From contig JAQXIB010000060.1 of NCBI GenBank assembly GCA_029007575.1, positions 1 through 9,202 on the forward strand: DNA of 9,202 nt. The letters are read 5' to 3'. The DNA is from Clostridiales bacterium. Lineage in GTDB: Bacteria; Bacillota; Clostridia; Oscillospirales; Ruminococcaceae. The position numbers and the translations under genes were made by a program. The notes beneath the pieces are model-generated. The model was given only the letters and a program-made list of their open reading frames with translations, made no database searches and was not told the origin of the DNA. This document shows positions 1 to 6,856 of the stretch, piece by piece (the first letter of the stretch is position 1; the number at the start of each line of letters is the position of its first letter).

Positions 1-812
1 CGTCTCAGGCACTGCATGACCTCTATCACCATTAAGCAGTTATAAACCTGATGTTCTCCGACCAAGCCGATATGATAGCGATGTGTACCATAACAAAAGT
101 CCGAGCCGGAAATATCGGTGTGCAGGATATCCAATCCTCCAATATGCGGAATCATCAAAAAACTGTTTTGTTTTGCGCATTCTTCCATGATAACTGCCAG
201 AGCATCGGTATCCTGCTTCGGATAGGTCACCACAGGAATGCCGGGTTTTATGATTCCTGCCTTTTCGTGCGCAATCTGCGCGACGGTATCCCCCAACACC
301 TTGGTATGATCCAACGAAATTGCCGTAATGACCGAAACCAACGCCGTGTCTATCACAGTGGTCGAATCACATCGTCCTCCCAGTCCGACTTCCAGACAGA
401 CGATATCACATTTTTGCTCCGCAAAATAAAGGAACGCCAACACTGTGTTTAGCTCAAATTCGTTGATTCCGTCACCCTGCATTTTCATCTCTTCTGCATA
501 AGGAATGACCATCTCCAGCAGCCGCGCAAAATCTTCTTGTTCGATCATCTGTCCGTTGATTTGGAATCGTTCCCGAAATTCAGTCACATAAGGAGAAATG
601 TAAAGACCGGTACGATATCCCGCCTTTTGCAAAATATTGGCGCACAGCACTGTCACCGAGCCTTTGCCGTTGGTTCCTGCAACATGGATAAATTTTAACT
701 TTTTCTGCGGGTTGCCCAATTTTTCGAGCAAGCGGCTCATCCTGGTCAAGCCCGGATAAGAGCTGAATCTCGACAGCGAATGAACATATTTTTCTGCTTC
801 TTCGTAAGTCAA
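1..812 (-). CDS. folC: FolC: dihydrofolate/folylpolyglutamate synthase (partial, 3' end outside window)
   Basis: Mur-ligase-type ATP-dependent enzyme that adds glutamate to dihydropteroate and to reduced folates in the cytoplasm. The first 270 residues are present; the C-terminal domain lies beyond the left edge. Visible motifs are the P-loop GTNGKGS (residues 46-52), EVGLGGRCDSTTVI (141-154), the SLDHTKVLGDT stretch (166-176) followed by HEKAGIIKPG (182-191), and GEHQVYN (252-258). All are in normal FolC order. The start is TTG at 812. It is preceded by AGAGG at about 7 nt, and the protein then begins MTYEEAEKYVHS, as FolC proteins usually do. No ATG lies between this TTG and the in-frame stop at 858-860. 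It follows valS, the arrangement known from Bacillus subtilis. A terminator-like hairpin lies between the two genes, so folC may be only partly co-transcribed with valS. The identification is secure. Confidence 0.95.
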   Translation of the reverse strand, partial: MTYEEAEKYVHSLSRFSSYPGLTRMSRLLEKLGNPQKKLKFIHVAGTNGKGSVTVLCANILQKAGYRTGLYISPYVTEFRERFQINGQMIEQEDFARLLEMVIPYAEEMKMQGDGINEFELNTVLAFLYFAEQKCDIVCLEVGLGGRCDSTTVIDTALVSVITAISLDHTKVLGDTVAQIAHEKAGIIKPGIPVVTYPKQDTDALAVIMEECAKQNSFLMIPHIGGLDILHTDISGSDFCYGTHRYHIGLVGEHQVYNCLMVIEVMQCLR

Positions 813-832
813 TGCCCTGCCTCTTTTCCAAA

Positions 833-861
833 ACAAGATAAAGCAAAAGCTGTTTTGTCAA
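833..861 (-). promoter_or_regulatory. Candidate folC promoter inside the valS-folC hairpin
   Basis: On the minus strand a perfect TTGACA (856-861) is followed after 17 nt by TCTTGT (833-838), about 20 nt upstream of the folC TTG start. The -35 box is consensus; the -10 box matches only 3 of 6 positions. The -35 overlaps the loop and inner arm of the terminator hairpin. Such a promoter would restart transcription just where valS readthrough is reduced. The weak -10 keeps confidence low. Confidence 0.3.
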
Positions 862-875
862 GCAAAACAGCTTTT
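836..875 (-). terminator. Intrinsic terminator or attenuator between valS and folC
   Basis: A perfect 13-bp inverted repeat (arms 845-857 and 863-875, 5-nt loop) starts 7 nt after the valS stop codon. On the minus strand it is followed by a T-rich but interrupted tract (TTTTGCTTTATCTTGTTTT). The stem is strong but AT-rich at its ends, and the U-run is not continuous. Partial termination therefore seems more likely than a complete stop. Confidence 0.7.
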
Positions 876-882
876 GGGTTTG

Positions 883-3507
883 TTAGGATTGCAAATCCTG
901 TATGCTTTGCAGAATTTTTGCCAGACGCTCGTTTGCTTTCGCAAGCTTTTCTTTTTCCTGTGCTACCACCGCTTCCGGCGCCTTGGAAACAAACTTTTCG
1001 TTAGACAGCTTGCCGTTTAAGAACTGAATATCTTTTTCGCAGCTTGCTTTTTCTTTATTCAGCCGTTCCAATTCTTTTTCAATGTCAATCAAATCACCCA
1101 TCGGGATAAAGATACGGGCACAATCGGTCACCAACTGCATGGTATTGCCCAAGTCAAAATCCTTACCCACGATCAGCTCAGACGCGCTCGCTAAGCGCTC
1201 AAAGAACGGAGCAGCACTGGAAAACACCGCTTCAAACGGGGTTTCGACATAAACAGCCGCTTTTTTACTCGGCGGAATATTCTTTTCCGCGCGGGCATTC
1301 CGAATGGTACGGATGGCTTCCATGACCCGTTCAAAATCCGCTTCTTCTTTCTCAAAGGAAAGTGCCGGATCGTATTCGGGATATTTCGCAATCATAATGC
1401 TGTCGCCTTCATGCGGCAATGCCTGCCAGATTTCCTCGGTAATAAACGGCATAAACGGATGCAACAGCTTCAGTGTATTGGACATCACATAAACCAGTAC
1501 CTTCTGTGCATTCAAAGAGGTTTCTCCGCCCGCATTCAAACGTGCCTTTGTCAGCTCGATATACCAGTCGCAGAGAATATCCCATATGAAATCATAAAGC
1601 TTCTGTACTGCAATACCCAATTCAAATTTTTCCAGATTGGCGGTGACTTCCCGAATCAGGTTATTATATTTGGAAAGCACCCACTTATCCTCTGCCAACA
1701 ATTCGGAGGGCAATTCTACTTTATCGGTTTCCTCAGACAGATTCATCAGAATAAACCGCGCCGCATTCCAGAGCTTATTGGCAAAATTTCGGCTTGCGGT
1801 AATTCTCTCCGGCGTATAACGCATATCGTTGCCCGGGCTGTTTCCGGTGGCAAGCATAAACCGCAGCGCGTCCGCACCGAATTCGTCAATGACCTCCATC
1901 GGATCAATGCCGTTTCCAAGCGACTTAGACATCTTTCTGCCCTGCGCATCTCTCACCAATCCATGAATCAATACCGTATCAAACGGTACCTCTCCCATAT
2001 GCTCCACACCCGAAAAAATCATACGGGCTACCCAGAAAAAGATAATATCGTATCCGGTAACCAGTGTGCTGGTCGGGTAGAAATATTTCAGATCCTCGGT
2101 ATTATCCGGCCATCCCAACGTAGAGAAAGGCCACAAGGCAGAGCTAAACCAGGTATCCAGCGTATCCTCATCCTGCTTCATATGATGACTGCCGCATTTC
2201 GGACAAACCGTGACCGCTTCTTTTGCCACCACCATTTCGCCGCAATCCTGACAGTAATAGGCCGGGATACGATGTCCCCACCAAAGCTGTCTGGAAATAC
2301 ACCAATCCTTGATATTTTCCATCCAGTGATAAAAGGTTTTATCAAAACGTTCCGGTACAAATTTGGTCTTGCCCTGTTTCACAGCCTCGATCGCCGGCTC
2401 CGCTAGCGGCTGCATCTTCACAAACCATTGTTTGGAAACGCGCGGTTCTACCGTGGTAGAGCAACGATAGCATTCTCCGACATTGTGGGTATGCTCCTCC
2501 ACCTTAACCAAAAAGCCGCCTTGATCTAAATCTTCTACCACCGCTTTACGCGCCGTCATCAGATCCATACCGCAATATTTCCCGCCGTTTTCGTTAATAT
2601 GCGCGTCGTCGGTCATGATATTGATGATCGGCAGATTATGGCGCAGACCGACCTCAAAGTCATTCGGGTCATGTGCCGGCGTAATTTTTACAACACCGGT
2701 ACCAAATTCCATATCAACATAGGTATCCGCCACGATCGGAATTTCCCGATTCATTAACGGCAGAATCAACATTTTTCCGATCAAATGCTGATAACGCTCA
2801 TCATCCGGATGAACGGCAACCGCTGTATCACCCATCATGGTTTCGGGACGGGTAGTAGCGAGCTCCAAATATCCGCTGCCATCCGCTAACGGATAACGCA
2901 GATGCCAGAAATGTCCTGCTTTTTCGGCATATTCTACTTCAGCGTCCGAAATGGAGGTTTCACAGTTCGGGCACCAGTTGATAATACGCTCTCCGCGATA
3001 AATCAAGCCTTTTTCATACAACCGAACAAAAACTTCATTTACCGCTTTGCTGCATCCCTCGTCCAGCGTAAAACGCTCTCTGGACCAATCGCAGGAGCTT
3101 CCTAACTTTTTCAGTTGTTCCACGATTCTGCCGCCGTATTTGGCTTTCCATGCCCATGCGCGCTCCAAAAAGCCGTCACGTCCGACATCTTCTTTGGTCA
3201 GTCCTTCTTCTTTCATCGCCGCCACGATCTTTGCTTCGGTCGCAATCGAAGCATGGTCGGTACCCGGCACCCAAAGAGCCTCGTAGCCCTGCATTCTTCG
3301 GAATCGAATCAAAATATCCTGCAAGGTATTGTCAAGTGCATGTCCCATATGAAGCTGACCGGTGATATTCGGCGGAGGAATCACAATTGTGTACGGCTTC
3401 TTATCCGGATTGGGATCGGCCCGGAAATATCCGTTGTCATTCCAGAATTTATAAATTCTATCTTCAAATTGTTTCGGATCATAAATTTTGTCCAACTGTT
3501 TTGACAT
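883..3507 (-). CDS. valS: ValRS: valyl-tRNA synthetase
   Basis: Class I aminoacyl-tRNA synthetase that charges tRNA-Val and edits mischarged threonine. The product has 874 residues, the usual size. Motifs in order are: HIGH-type HMGH at 53-56; editing domain with TTRPETMMGD (218-227) and HDPNDF (279-284); Cys pairs at 179/182 (CPNC), 346/349, 419/422 and 435/438, the last two forming a zinc-knuckle-like CxxC...CPKC; KMSKS at 525-529; an anticodon-binding domain; and a C-terminal coiled coil over roughly the last 70 residues, as is typical for ValRS. The open frame extends 7 codons upstream to a TTG, but the ATG at 3507 has a good SD (AAGGAAG, about 7 nt away) and gives the normal N-terminus MSKQLDKIYDPK. 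The gene appears to have its own promoter, and no T-box leader is present upstream. Confidence 0.98.
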   Translation of the reverse strand: MSKQLDKIYDPKQFEDRIYKFWNDNGYFRADPNPDKKPYTIVIPPPNITGQLHMGHALDNTLQDILIRFRRMQGYEALWVPGTDHASIATEAKIVAAMKEEGLTKEDVGRDGFLERAWAWKAKYGGRIVEQLKKLGSSCDWSRERFTLDEGCSKAVNEVFVRLYEKGLIYRGERIINWCPNCETSISDAEVEYAEKAGHFWHLRYPLADGSGYLELATTRPETMMGDTAVAVHPDDERYQHLIGKMLILPLMNREIPIVADTYVDMEFGTGVVKITPAHDPNDFEVGLRHNLPIINIMTDDAHINENGGKYCGMDLMTARKAVVEDLDQGGFLVKVEEHTHNVGECYRCSTTVEPRVSKQWFVKMQPLAEPAIEAVKQGKTKFVPERFDKTFYHWMENIKDWCISRQLWWGHRIPAYYCQDCGEMVVAKEAVTVCPKCGSHHMKQDEDTLDTWFSSALWPFSTLGWPDNTEDLKYFYPTSTLVTGYDIIFFWVARMIFSGVEHMGEVPFDTVLIHGLVRDAQGRKMSKSLGNGIDPMEVIDEFGADALRFMLATGNSPGNDMRYTPERITASRNFANKLWNAARFILMNLSEETDKVELPSELLAEDKWVLSKYNNLIREVTANLEKFELGIAVQKLYDFIWDILCDWYIELTKARLNAGGETSLNAQKVLVYVMSNTLKLLHPFMPFITEEIWQALPHEGDSIMIAKYPEYDPALSFEKEEADFERVMEAIRTIRNARAEKNIPPSKKAAVYVETPFEAVFSSAAPFFERLASASELIVGKDFDLGNTMQLVTDCARIFIPMGDLIDIEKELERLNKEKASCEKDIQFLNGKLSNEKFVSKAPEAVVAQEKEKLAKANERLAKILQSIQDLQS

Positions 3508-3545
3508 GAAGGAACTTCCTTTCCACAAATAATGTATTATATTTT

Positions 3546-3575
3546 ATTATCCTACATTTTAGGGGATAAAGTCAA
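3546..3575 (-). promoter_or_regulatory. valS promoter (sigma-A type)
   Basis: Minus-strand TTGACT (3570-3575), an 18-nt spacer and GATAAT (3546-3551) lie between the ribU terminator and valS. The predicted transcript would start near 3539 and leave a leader of only about 30 nt. The region is AT-rich and sits directly downstream of a terminator, which supports an independent valS transcription unit. Confidence 0.55.
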
Positions 3576-3584
3576 GCGATATTT

Positions 3585-3624
3585 AAAAAAAGCCAAAGAA
3601 TTTTGAAAAATTCTTTGGCTTTTT
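3585..3624 (-). terminator. ribU intrinsic terminator (bidirectional in form)
   Basis: Arms 3587-3604 and 3607-3624 are perfect 18-bp complements around a GC-rich centre (AGCC/GGCT). The inner A/T pairs probably open to give a workable loop. On the minus strand the stem ends in a run of seven T. The hairpin begins 4 nt after the ribU stop codon. Because both flanks are A/T runs, it could also stop transcription from the plus strand, although no plus-strand gene is seen here. Confidence 0.9.
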
Positions 3625-3628
3625 GACC

Positions 3629-4243
3629 TTACAACGATATTTTTGTCTTTTTGATCACCTGCTGCAGTACTTTAAACACGAAATATGCCGCCAGCGAATT
3701 GACTCCCGCCTTAAACAGATTAAACGGTATAATCGCGGGAACTAGTATTGGCAGTACCGTTTCTATGGCTCTTCCCATAAAAATAGGGGTAAATACCATA
3801 TTCCAAAGTACCATCGAAATCGTCATGGTCAACGTGCCCGCCACCATAGCGATAATCTCCCAACCGATATTCTTACGCCGCTTATAAATATTGCCGGCAA
3901 CCAGCACATAGCTGCCGGTAGCAAAAATATGCATCACAATACCGATCCAGCCACTTCCGGCGCTGACAGTCACGCCTTGTATCACCGACACGATCACCGT
4001 TGTAATCAATCCGGCGCTCGGACCGTACATAAAGGTAATCAATATAATCGGAATATCCGCCATATCATACTCCAAAAACGGCGCCATCGGAAACAACGAC
4101 AAACGGAACAAATACACTAAAATCACCGATATTGCGCTGAACATTCCGATCAGCACCATTTTTTTGACAGGCATACGATGCTCCATTGCCTTGATGCCCT
4201 CTCTCTGAGCACCCTCGTTGTTGAACTTTCTTGTGTTTTCCAT
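3629..4243 (-). CDS. ribU: RibU: riboflavin ECF transporter substrate-binding (S) component
   Basis: Membrane S component of an energy-coupling factor transporter, which captures riboflavin and works with a shared EcfA/EcfT module encoded elsewhere. The product has 204 residues with about six hydrophobic segments after a roughly 25-residue hydrophilic N-terminus. RibU hallmarks are FLEYDMADIP (56-65) followed by TFMYGPSAG, and NLFKAGVNS near 175-183. The FMN riboswitch just upstream strongly supports riboflavin as substrate. The start is ATG 4243, preceded by AAAGGGG about 10 nt upstream. The frame is open to an ATG at 4327, which would add 28 residues (MERIAIMSCF...), but that ATG has no convincing SD. 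A start 19 codons inside (MEHRMPVKK) is also possible. The substrate is inferred from family motifs plus the riboswitch. Confidence 0.92.
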   Translation of the reverse strand: MENTRKFNNEGAQREGIKAMEHRMPVKKMVLIGMFSAISVILVYLFRLSLFPMAPFLEYDMADIPIILITFMYGPSAGLITTVIVSVIQGVTVSAGSGWIGIVMHIFATGSYVLVAGNIYKRRKNIGWEIIAMVAGTLTMTISMVLWNMVFTPIFMGRAIETVLPILVPAIIPFNLFKAGVNSLAAYFVFKVLQQVIKKTKISL

Positions 4244-4398
4244 TTGAAAACATTCCCCTTTCAGCGTCTGTTCTTCTAAGACTGTAGCTGTACAGGCAAA
4301 ACAACTCATAATAGCTATTCTTTCCATGCTTCATACAGTCTGACTGAAAGCGAATACGAATTGTTCCATTCGTATTGGGGGTGAAAGGCAGTGACAGG
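4244..4398 (-). other. Structured ribU leader downstream of the riboswitch terminator
   Basis: About 155 nt separate the FMN terminator from the ribU start, more than needed for an SD. The stretch holds a 9-bp perfect hairpin (arms 4353-4361 and 4368-4376, 6-nt loop), an 8-bp inverted repeat (4279-4286 with 4334-4341), and a 10-bp palindrome AATAGCTATT (4310-4319) inside the latter's loop. The ribU reading frame is open through the last part, so a short in-frame leader peptide starting at 4327 cannot be excluded. I assign no known RNA family to it. Confidence 0.5.
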
Positions 4399-4446
4399 AA
4401 ACAAAATGCACCCTCTATACAGAGAAACTCTGCACAAAGGGCGCAT
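4399..4446 (-). terminator. FMN riboswitch expression platform: intrinsic terminator
   Basis: Arms 4406-4424 and 4428-4446 form a 19-bp stem including a few G-U pairs, with a 3-nt loop. The minus-strand sequence continues into TTTTGTTT. It lies about 25 nt downstream of the aptamer. This fits transcriptional control in which FMN binding favours termination before ribU. I did not resolve the competing antiterminator by eye. Confidence 0.85.
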
Positions 4447-4471
4447 CAATACAGCAAACCATATCACTATA

Positions 4472-4587
4472 TCGTTTCTTTCATCCGGACTTTAACCGTC
4501 GGTATCGAAATTTCATCGATTCAGCCGTTTAAAAACAGCTCGTGGACTTTAACCACCGGTGGAGAATTACACTCCGCCCCGAAACAG
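4472..4587 (-). promoter_or_regulatory. FMN riboswitch (RFN element) aptamer
   Basis: Read on the minus strand, the segment carries the conserved RFN blocks in order. They are TTTCGGGGCGGAGTG, then AATTCTCCACCGG, GTCCACGAGC, a variable TGTTTTTAAACG hairpin, the GATGAAATTTCGAT arm, ACCGACGGTTAAAGTCCGGA and TGAAAGAAAC. GTTTC at the 5' side pairs with GAAAC at the 3' side to close P1. It senses FMN and represses the downstream gene. The next gene is ribU, a standard target. Confidence 0.96.
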
Positions 4588-4591
4588 ACAT

Positions 4592-4620
4592 ATATTATTT
4601 ATTTATGAAAAGACCAATAA
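4592..4620 (-). promoter_or_regulatory. Candidate promoter of the FMN riboswitch-ribU unit
   Basis: Minus-strand TTATTG (4615-4620), a 17-nt spacer and TAATAT (4592-4597). Transcription would start close to 4586, at the 5' side of the aptamer's P1 stem, which is where a riboswitch promoter should place it. The -35 begins just 1 nt beyond the stop codon of the preceding gene. The motif match is moderate. Confidence 0.45.
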
Positions 4621-4629
4621 ATTAGTCTT
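4606..4629 (-). terminator. Weak terminator at the end of the CD1247-type gene
   Basis: Arms 4610-4617 and 4622-4629 form an 8-bp stem with one G-U pair and a 4-nt loop, followed by only a short TTTTC run on the minus strand. The stem includes the gene's stop codon, and the element overlaps the candidate ribU promoter. It is AT-rich and probably leaky. Confidence 0.4.
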
Positions 4630-5062
4630 CACATCCGCAATCGCAATGACCATCCTCACAATGGCAATCATCTTCCATTGCGTCCAGGTCAAATTCCAAA
4701 TGCTCGCCGCAATTCGGGCAAGTCATTTCGCCTTCCTCCAGCATATCGTAATTCAGATAGATGGAGTCGCCGCATTCCGGACATACGACTTCATATTCCT
4801 CGTCGCAGTCGCAATCACAGTCGTCGTCATCGTCAAAATCATCGCCGTAAAGATCTTCTTCTACCTCGCCGAGATCCTCGTCAATAGCGTCGACAACTTC
4901 CTGTAATTCATCATAAGCTTCCTCTACATCAACAATAGACAAAGCCATTTCATCCAAAACATCAATAATTGCGGTAAACAGCTTACCTTCCTTGGTTTCG
5001 GTGTCAATGTCCAAGCCATTGAGCAACCCCTTTAAATAAGCTACCTTCTCTGTAATGTTCAT
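4622..5062 (-). CDS. CD1247 N-terminal-domain protein with zinc ribbon and Cys/Asp-rich tail
   Basis: A 146-residue acidic protein of unknown function, recognised as the clostridial type often annotated by its CD1247 N-terminal domain and sometimes mislabelled as a transcription regulator. Residues 1-70 look helical (MNITEKVAYLKGLLNGL..., then an acidic helix). An Asp-rich linker (74-90) contains Cys at 82, 84 and 86. A zinc ribbon follows: CPEC (94/97) and CPNC (115/118). The tail carries Cys 133, 135, 140, 142 and 144 plus His 134 and 139. It has no signal peptide, membrane segment or DNA-binding motif that I can see. The start is well supported by GGAGGT 6 nt before the ATG. It follows efp by 58 nt, and I would expect the two to be co-transcribed. 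The role is unknown; metal binding by the ribbon is inferred from the motif. Confidence 0.85.
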   Translation of the reverse strand: MNITEKVAYLKGLLNGLDIDTETKEGKLFTAIIDVLDEMALSIVDVEEAYDELQEVVDAIDEDLGEVEEDLYGDDFDDDDDCDCDCDEEYEVVCPECGDSIYLNYDMLEEGEMTCPNCGEHLEFDLDAMEDDCHCEDGHCDCGCED

Positions 5063-5084
5063 AAACGCACCTCCGCTATTTAAA

Positions 5085-5108
5085 ATTATATGCCGTTATT
5101 ATCGGCAT
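5085..5108 (-). other. Intercistronic hairpin between efp and the CD1247-type gene, with a TATAAT
   Basis: ATGCCG/CGGCAT arms (5103-5108 and 5090-5095) enclose a 7-nt loop. The minus strand continues as ATAATTTTAAA, which is too weak a U-run for a clear terminator. A perfect TATAAT (5085-5090) overlaps the 3' arm but lacks a good -35 at 16-18 nt. It may be an mRNA processing or stability element; no function is assigned. Confidence 0.35.
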
Positions 5109-5120
5109 TCATACCACGAT

Positions 5121-5678
5121 TTATGCACGTTCCATATATTCGCCGGTTCTGGTGTCTACACGGATCATATCTCCCTGATTGATAAACAAAGGAACTCTGA
5201 TCTCCGCACCGGTTTCCAATGTAGCCGGTTTTGTCGCATTGGTGGCAGTATCCCCTTTAAAGCCAGGGTCTGTCTCGGTAACCTCAAGCTCTACAAAGAA
5301 CGGAGGCTCAACGCCGAAAACGTTGCCCTTATAGGACAATACCTTTACTTCCATATTTTCTTTGACAAATTTGAAATTATCTCCCAATTTGCTTTCGTCA
5401 ATCGGCTCTTGCTCATAGGTCTCGGTATCCATAAAATAATACAAAGAACCATCATTGTAAAGATACTGCATATCTTTACGTTCTACATAAGCCGTCGGGA
5501 ATTTTTCGGTCGGATTGAATGTTCTTTCTATTACACTGCCTGTAATGACATTTTTTACCTTTGCCCGAACGAACGCAGCGCCTTTTCCGGGTTTTACATG
5601 CTGAAACTCAACTACCTGCAAAACGTTGCCGTCCATGTCAAAAGTTACGCCGTTTCTGAAATCACCAGCTGAAATCAT
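5121..5678 (-). CDS. efp: EF-P: translation elongation factor P
   Basis: Ribosome-binding factor that relieves stalling at consecutive prolines. The product has 185 residues, the normal length, with three successive beta-barrel domains. It begins MISAGDFRNGVTF. The modified loop is HVKPGKGAAF with the modifiable Lys at residue 32, and the C-terminal domain has the usual GDMIRVDTRTGEYMERA ending. Lys-32 and the PGKG loop resemble the Bacillus-type protein, whose Lys carries a 5-aminopentanol group; whether the same modification occurs here is inference. The SD is GGAGGT 5 nt before the ATG. It has its own promoter and a hairpin-containing leader, and is followed by the CD1247-type gene. The M24 peptidase and aroQ genes upstream are frequent efp neighbours in Firmicutes. 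Confidence 0.98.
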   Translation of the reverse strand: MISAGDFRNGVTFDMDGNVLQVVEFQHVKPGKGAAFVRAKVKNVITGSVIERTFNPTEKFPTAYVERKDMQYLYNDGSLYYFMDTETYEQEPIDESKLGDNFKFVKENMEVKVLSYKGNVFGVEPPFFVELEVTETDPGFKGDTATNATKPATLETGAEIRVPLFINQGDMIRVDTRTGEYMERA

Positions 5679-5702
5679 ATGCTACCTCCAAAATGTTAGT
5701 AT

Positions 5703-5741
5703 CCAAGCTCTAAAATCATTTCATTTTTTTGCACAGCTTGG
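5703..5741 (-). other. Hairpin in the efp 5' leader
   Basis: On the minus strand CCAAGCT (5735-5741) pairs with AGCTTGG (5703-5709). Inside the 25-nt loop, AAAAT and ATTTT can pair as a second stem around GAAATG. The element starts about 5 nt after the predicted transcription start and ends about 15 nt before the SD. There is no T-run after it, so it is not a terminator for the upstream peptidase gene. Confidence 0.5.
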
Positions 5742-5752
5742 CATATACATAT

Positions 5753-5781
5753 AGTTTATCCTATATTTCATAAATTTTCAA
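5753..5781 (-). promoter_or_regulatory. efp promoter (sigma-A type)
   Basis: Minus-strand TTGAAA (5776-5781), 17-nt spacer, TAAACT (5753-5758), placed just after the stop codon of the upstream peptidase gene. It predicts a transcript start near 5746 and an efp leader of about 68 nt. Confidence 0.6.
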
Positions 5782-5788
5782 GTCTAAA

Positions 5789-6856
5789 TTACAAACTTAT
5801 TCTTTCTTTTTTAGATTTTGTTAAATTTAGACAGCCATTATCCCGTACAACCACCATATCTTCGATTCGTACGCCAAATTTTCCTTCCAAATAAATTCCC
5901 GGTTCTATCGTAAACAGCATATTATTTTCGGTTAACTGTTCATTCTGAGGAGAAATATTCGGTTTTTCATGAATTTCCAGTCCTACGCCGTGTCCGGTGG
6001 AATGTCCGAAACATCCCGCATAACCGTTGTTGTCTATCCGTTTTCTCGCGGCGGCATCAATACTTTTACAGGTCACTCCCTGCTTTACTGCGTCGAGAGC
6101 GGCAAGCTGCGCTTGCAAAACGGTATCATATACCCGTTTCTGCTCCGAGGAAATTTCACCGATTGCAACGGTGCGCGTCATGTCGCTATGATAGCCGTTT
6201 ACCATCGCGCCGAAATCCATCACAATAAAATCACCGTTTTCCACCGGCTTATCGGTCGGAACCGCGTGCGGAACCGCAGAATGCTTTCCCGACGCCACAA
6301 TGGTTTCAAAAGAGATGTCCTCTGCACCGAGCTTTTTCATGGTGTAATCCAGAAAAAGAGCGATTTCCCGTTCCGTTCTTCCCCTTTGGATATAATTGAG
6401 TGTTTCTTCAAAGGCGTTCTCGGCAATACGCTGCGCCTCAATCACCCATTGTATCTCCTGTTGGCTTTTGATGAGTCGATCCGACAAAATCACCTTTTGA
6501 AAATCATCGGAATCCAGAAAACAGATTTCCGGAAACCGTTCCTGATAACCCCGAAACTCACACAGCGTCATATGCTGAGATTCTACCGCAATCGTTTTGA
6601 TCTGATTTTCCCGAAAGAAAGCGTCCAACTGCTCTGTCAAATGATCGGCAAGCACGACTTCACAATCGGTAATCTGCGCTTTTGCGTGCTCGTAATAGCG
6701 AAAATCAATAAACAAACAGCTTTTCTGCGGCATCGCAATCAGAACCCCTGCGGAGGACAAAAATCCGGTATAATACCGACGATTGATCGGAGAGATGATC
6801 AGCCCTGCATCAGCCTGTTCCGGCAATTTTTCAGCCAGCCTATCCAATCTGGTCAA
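5789..6856 (-). CDS. M24-family metallopeptidase (Xaa-Pro aminopeptidase type)
   Basis: Cytoplasmic pita-bread-fold aminopeptidase expected to remove N-terminal residues ahead of proline. The product has 355 residues. The N-terminal creatinase-like domain covers about 1-125 and the catalytic domain about 130-355. All five metal ligands are present: Asp214 (VMDFGA), Asp225 (HSDMTRT), His289 (TGHGVG), Glu318 (TIEPGIY) and Glu332 (RIEDMV). His197 in PHAVPT is also in its expected place. There is no signal peptide. The start is a TTG: the one at 6856 sits 8 nt from a GGGG stretch and gives MTRLDRLAEK, a usual beginning for this family. A TTG two codons upstream (6862) lies too close to the SD. 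The gene follows aroQ by about 40 nt, with no terminator between them. I cannot separate PepP from PepQ/YqhT-type specificity by sequence alone. Confidence 0.93.
   Translation of the reverse strand: MTRLDRLAEKLPEQADAGLIISPINRRYYTGFLSSAGVLIAMPQKSCLFIDFRYYEHAKAQITDCEVVLADHLTEQLDAFFRENQIKTIAVESQHMTLCEFRGYQERFPEICFLDSDDFQKVILSDRLIKSQQEIQWVIEAQRIAENAFEETLNYIQRGRTEREIALFLDYTMKKLGAEDISFETIVASGKHSAVPHAVPTDKPVENGDFIVMDFGAMVNGYHSDMTRTVAIGEISSEQKRVYDTVLQAQLAALDAVKQGVTCKSIDAAARKRIDNNGYAGCFGHSTGHGVGLEIHEKPNISPQNEQLTENNMLFTIEPGIYLEGKFGVRIEDMVVVRDNGCLNLTKSKKERISL

Noticed and set aside
580..861. Minus-strand ORF of 93 aa overlapping the start of folC
   Set aside because: It is in a different frame from folC, has no recognisable protein features, and the folC frame translates cleanly through all expected motifs with no frameshift.
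1411..2406. Plus-strand ORF of 331 aa antisense to valS
   Set aside because: It lies wholly opposite a conserved gene; the product shows no domain pattern and is rich in residues expected from antisense reading of valS codons.
3509..3521. Inverted repeat AAGGAA/TTCCTT over the valS SD
   Set aside because: A realistic loop leaves only 4 bp, too weak to claim SD masking.
4244..4327. ribU starting at ATG 4327 with 28 more residues
   Set aside because: No SD before that ATG, while ATG 4243 has AAAGGGG at usable distance; kept only as a leader-peptide possibility.
4065..4334. Minus-strand ORF of 89 aa overlapping ribU
   Set aside because: Out of frame with ribU, no SD, and its product lacks the membrane segments seen in the ribU frame.
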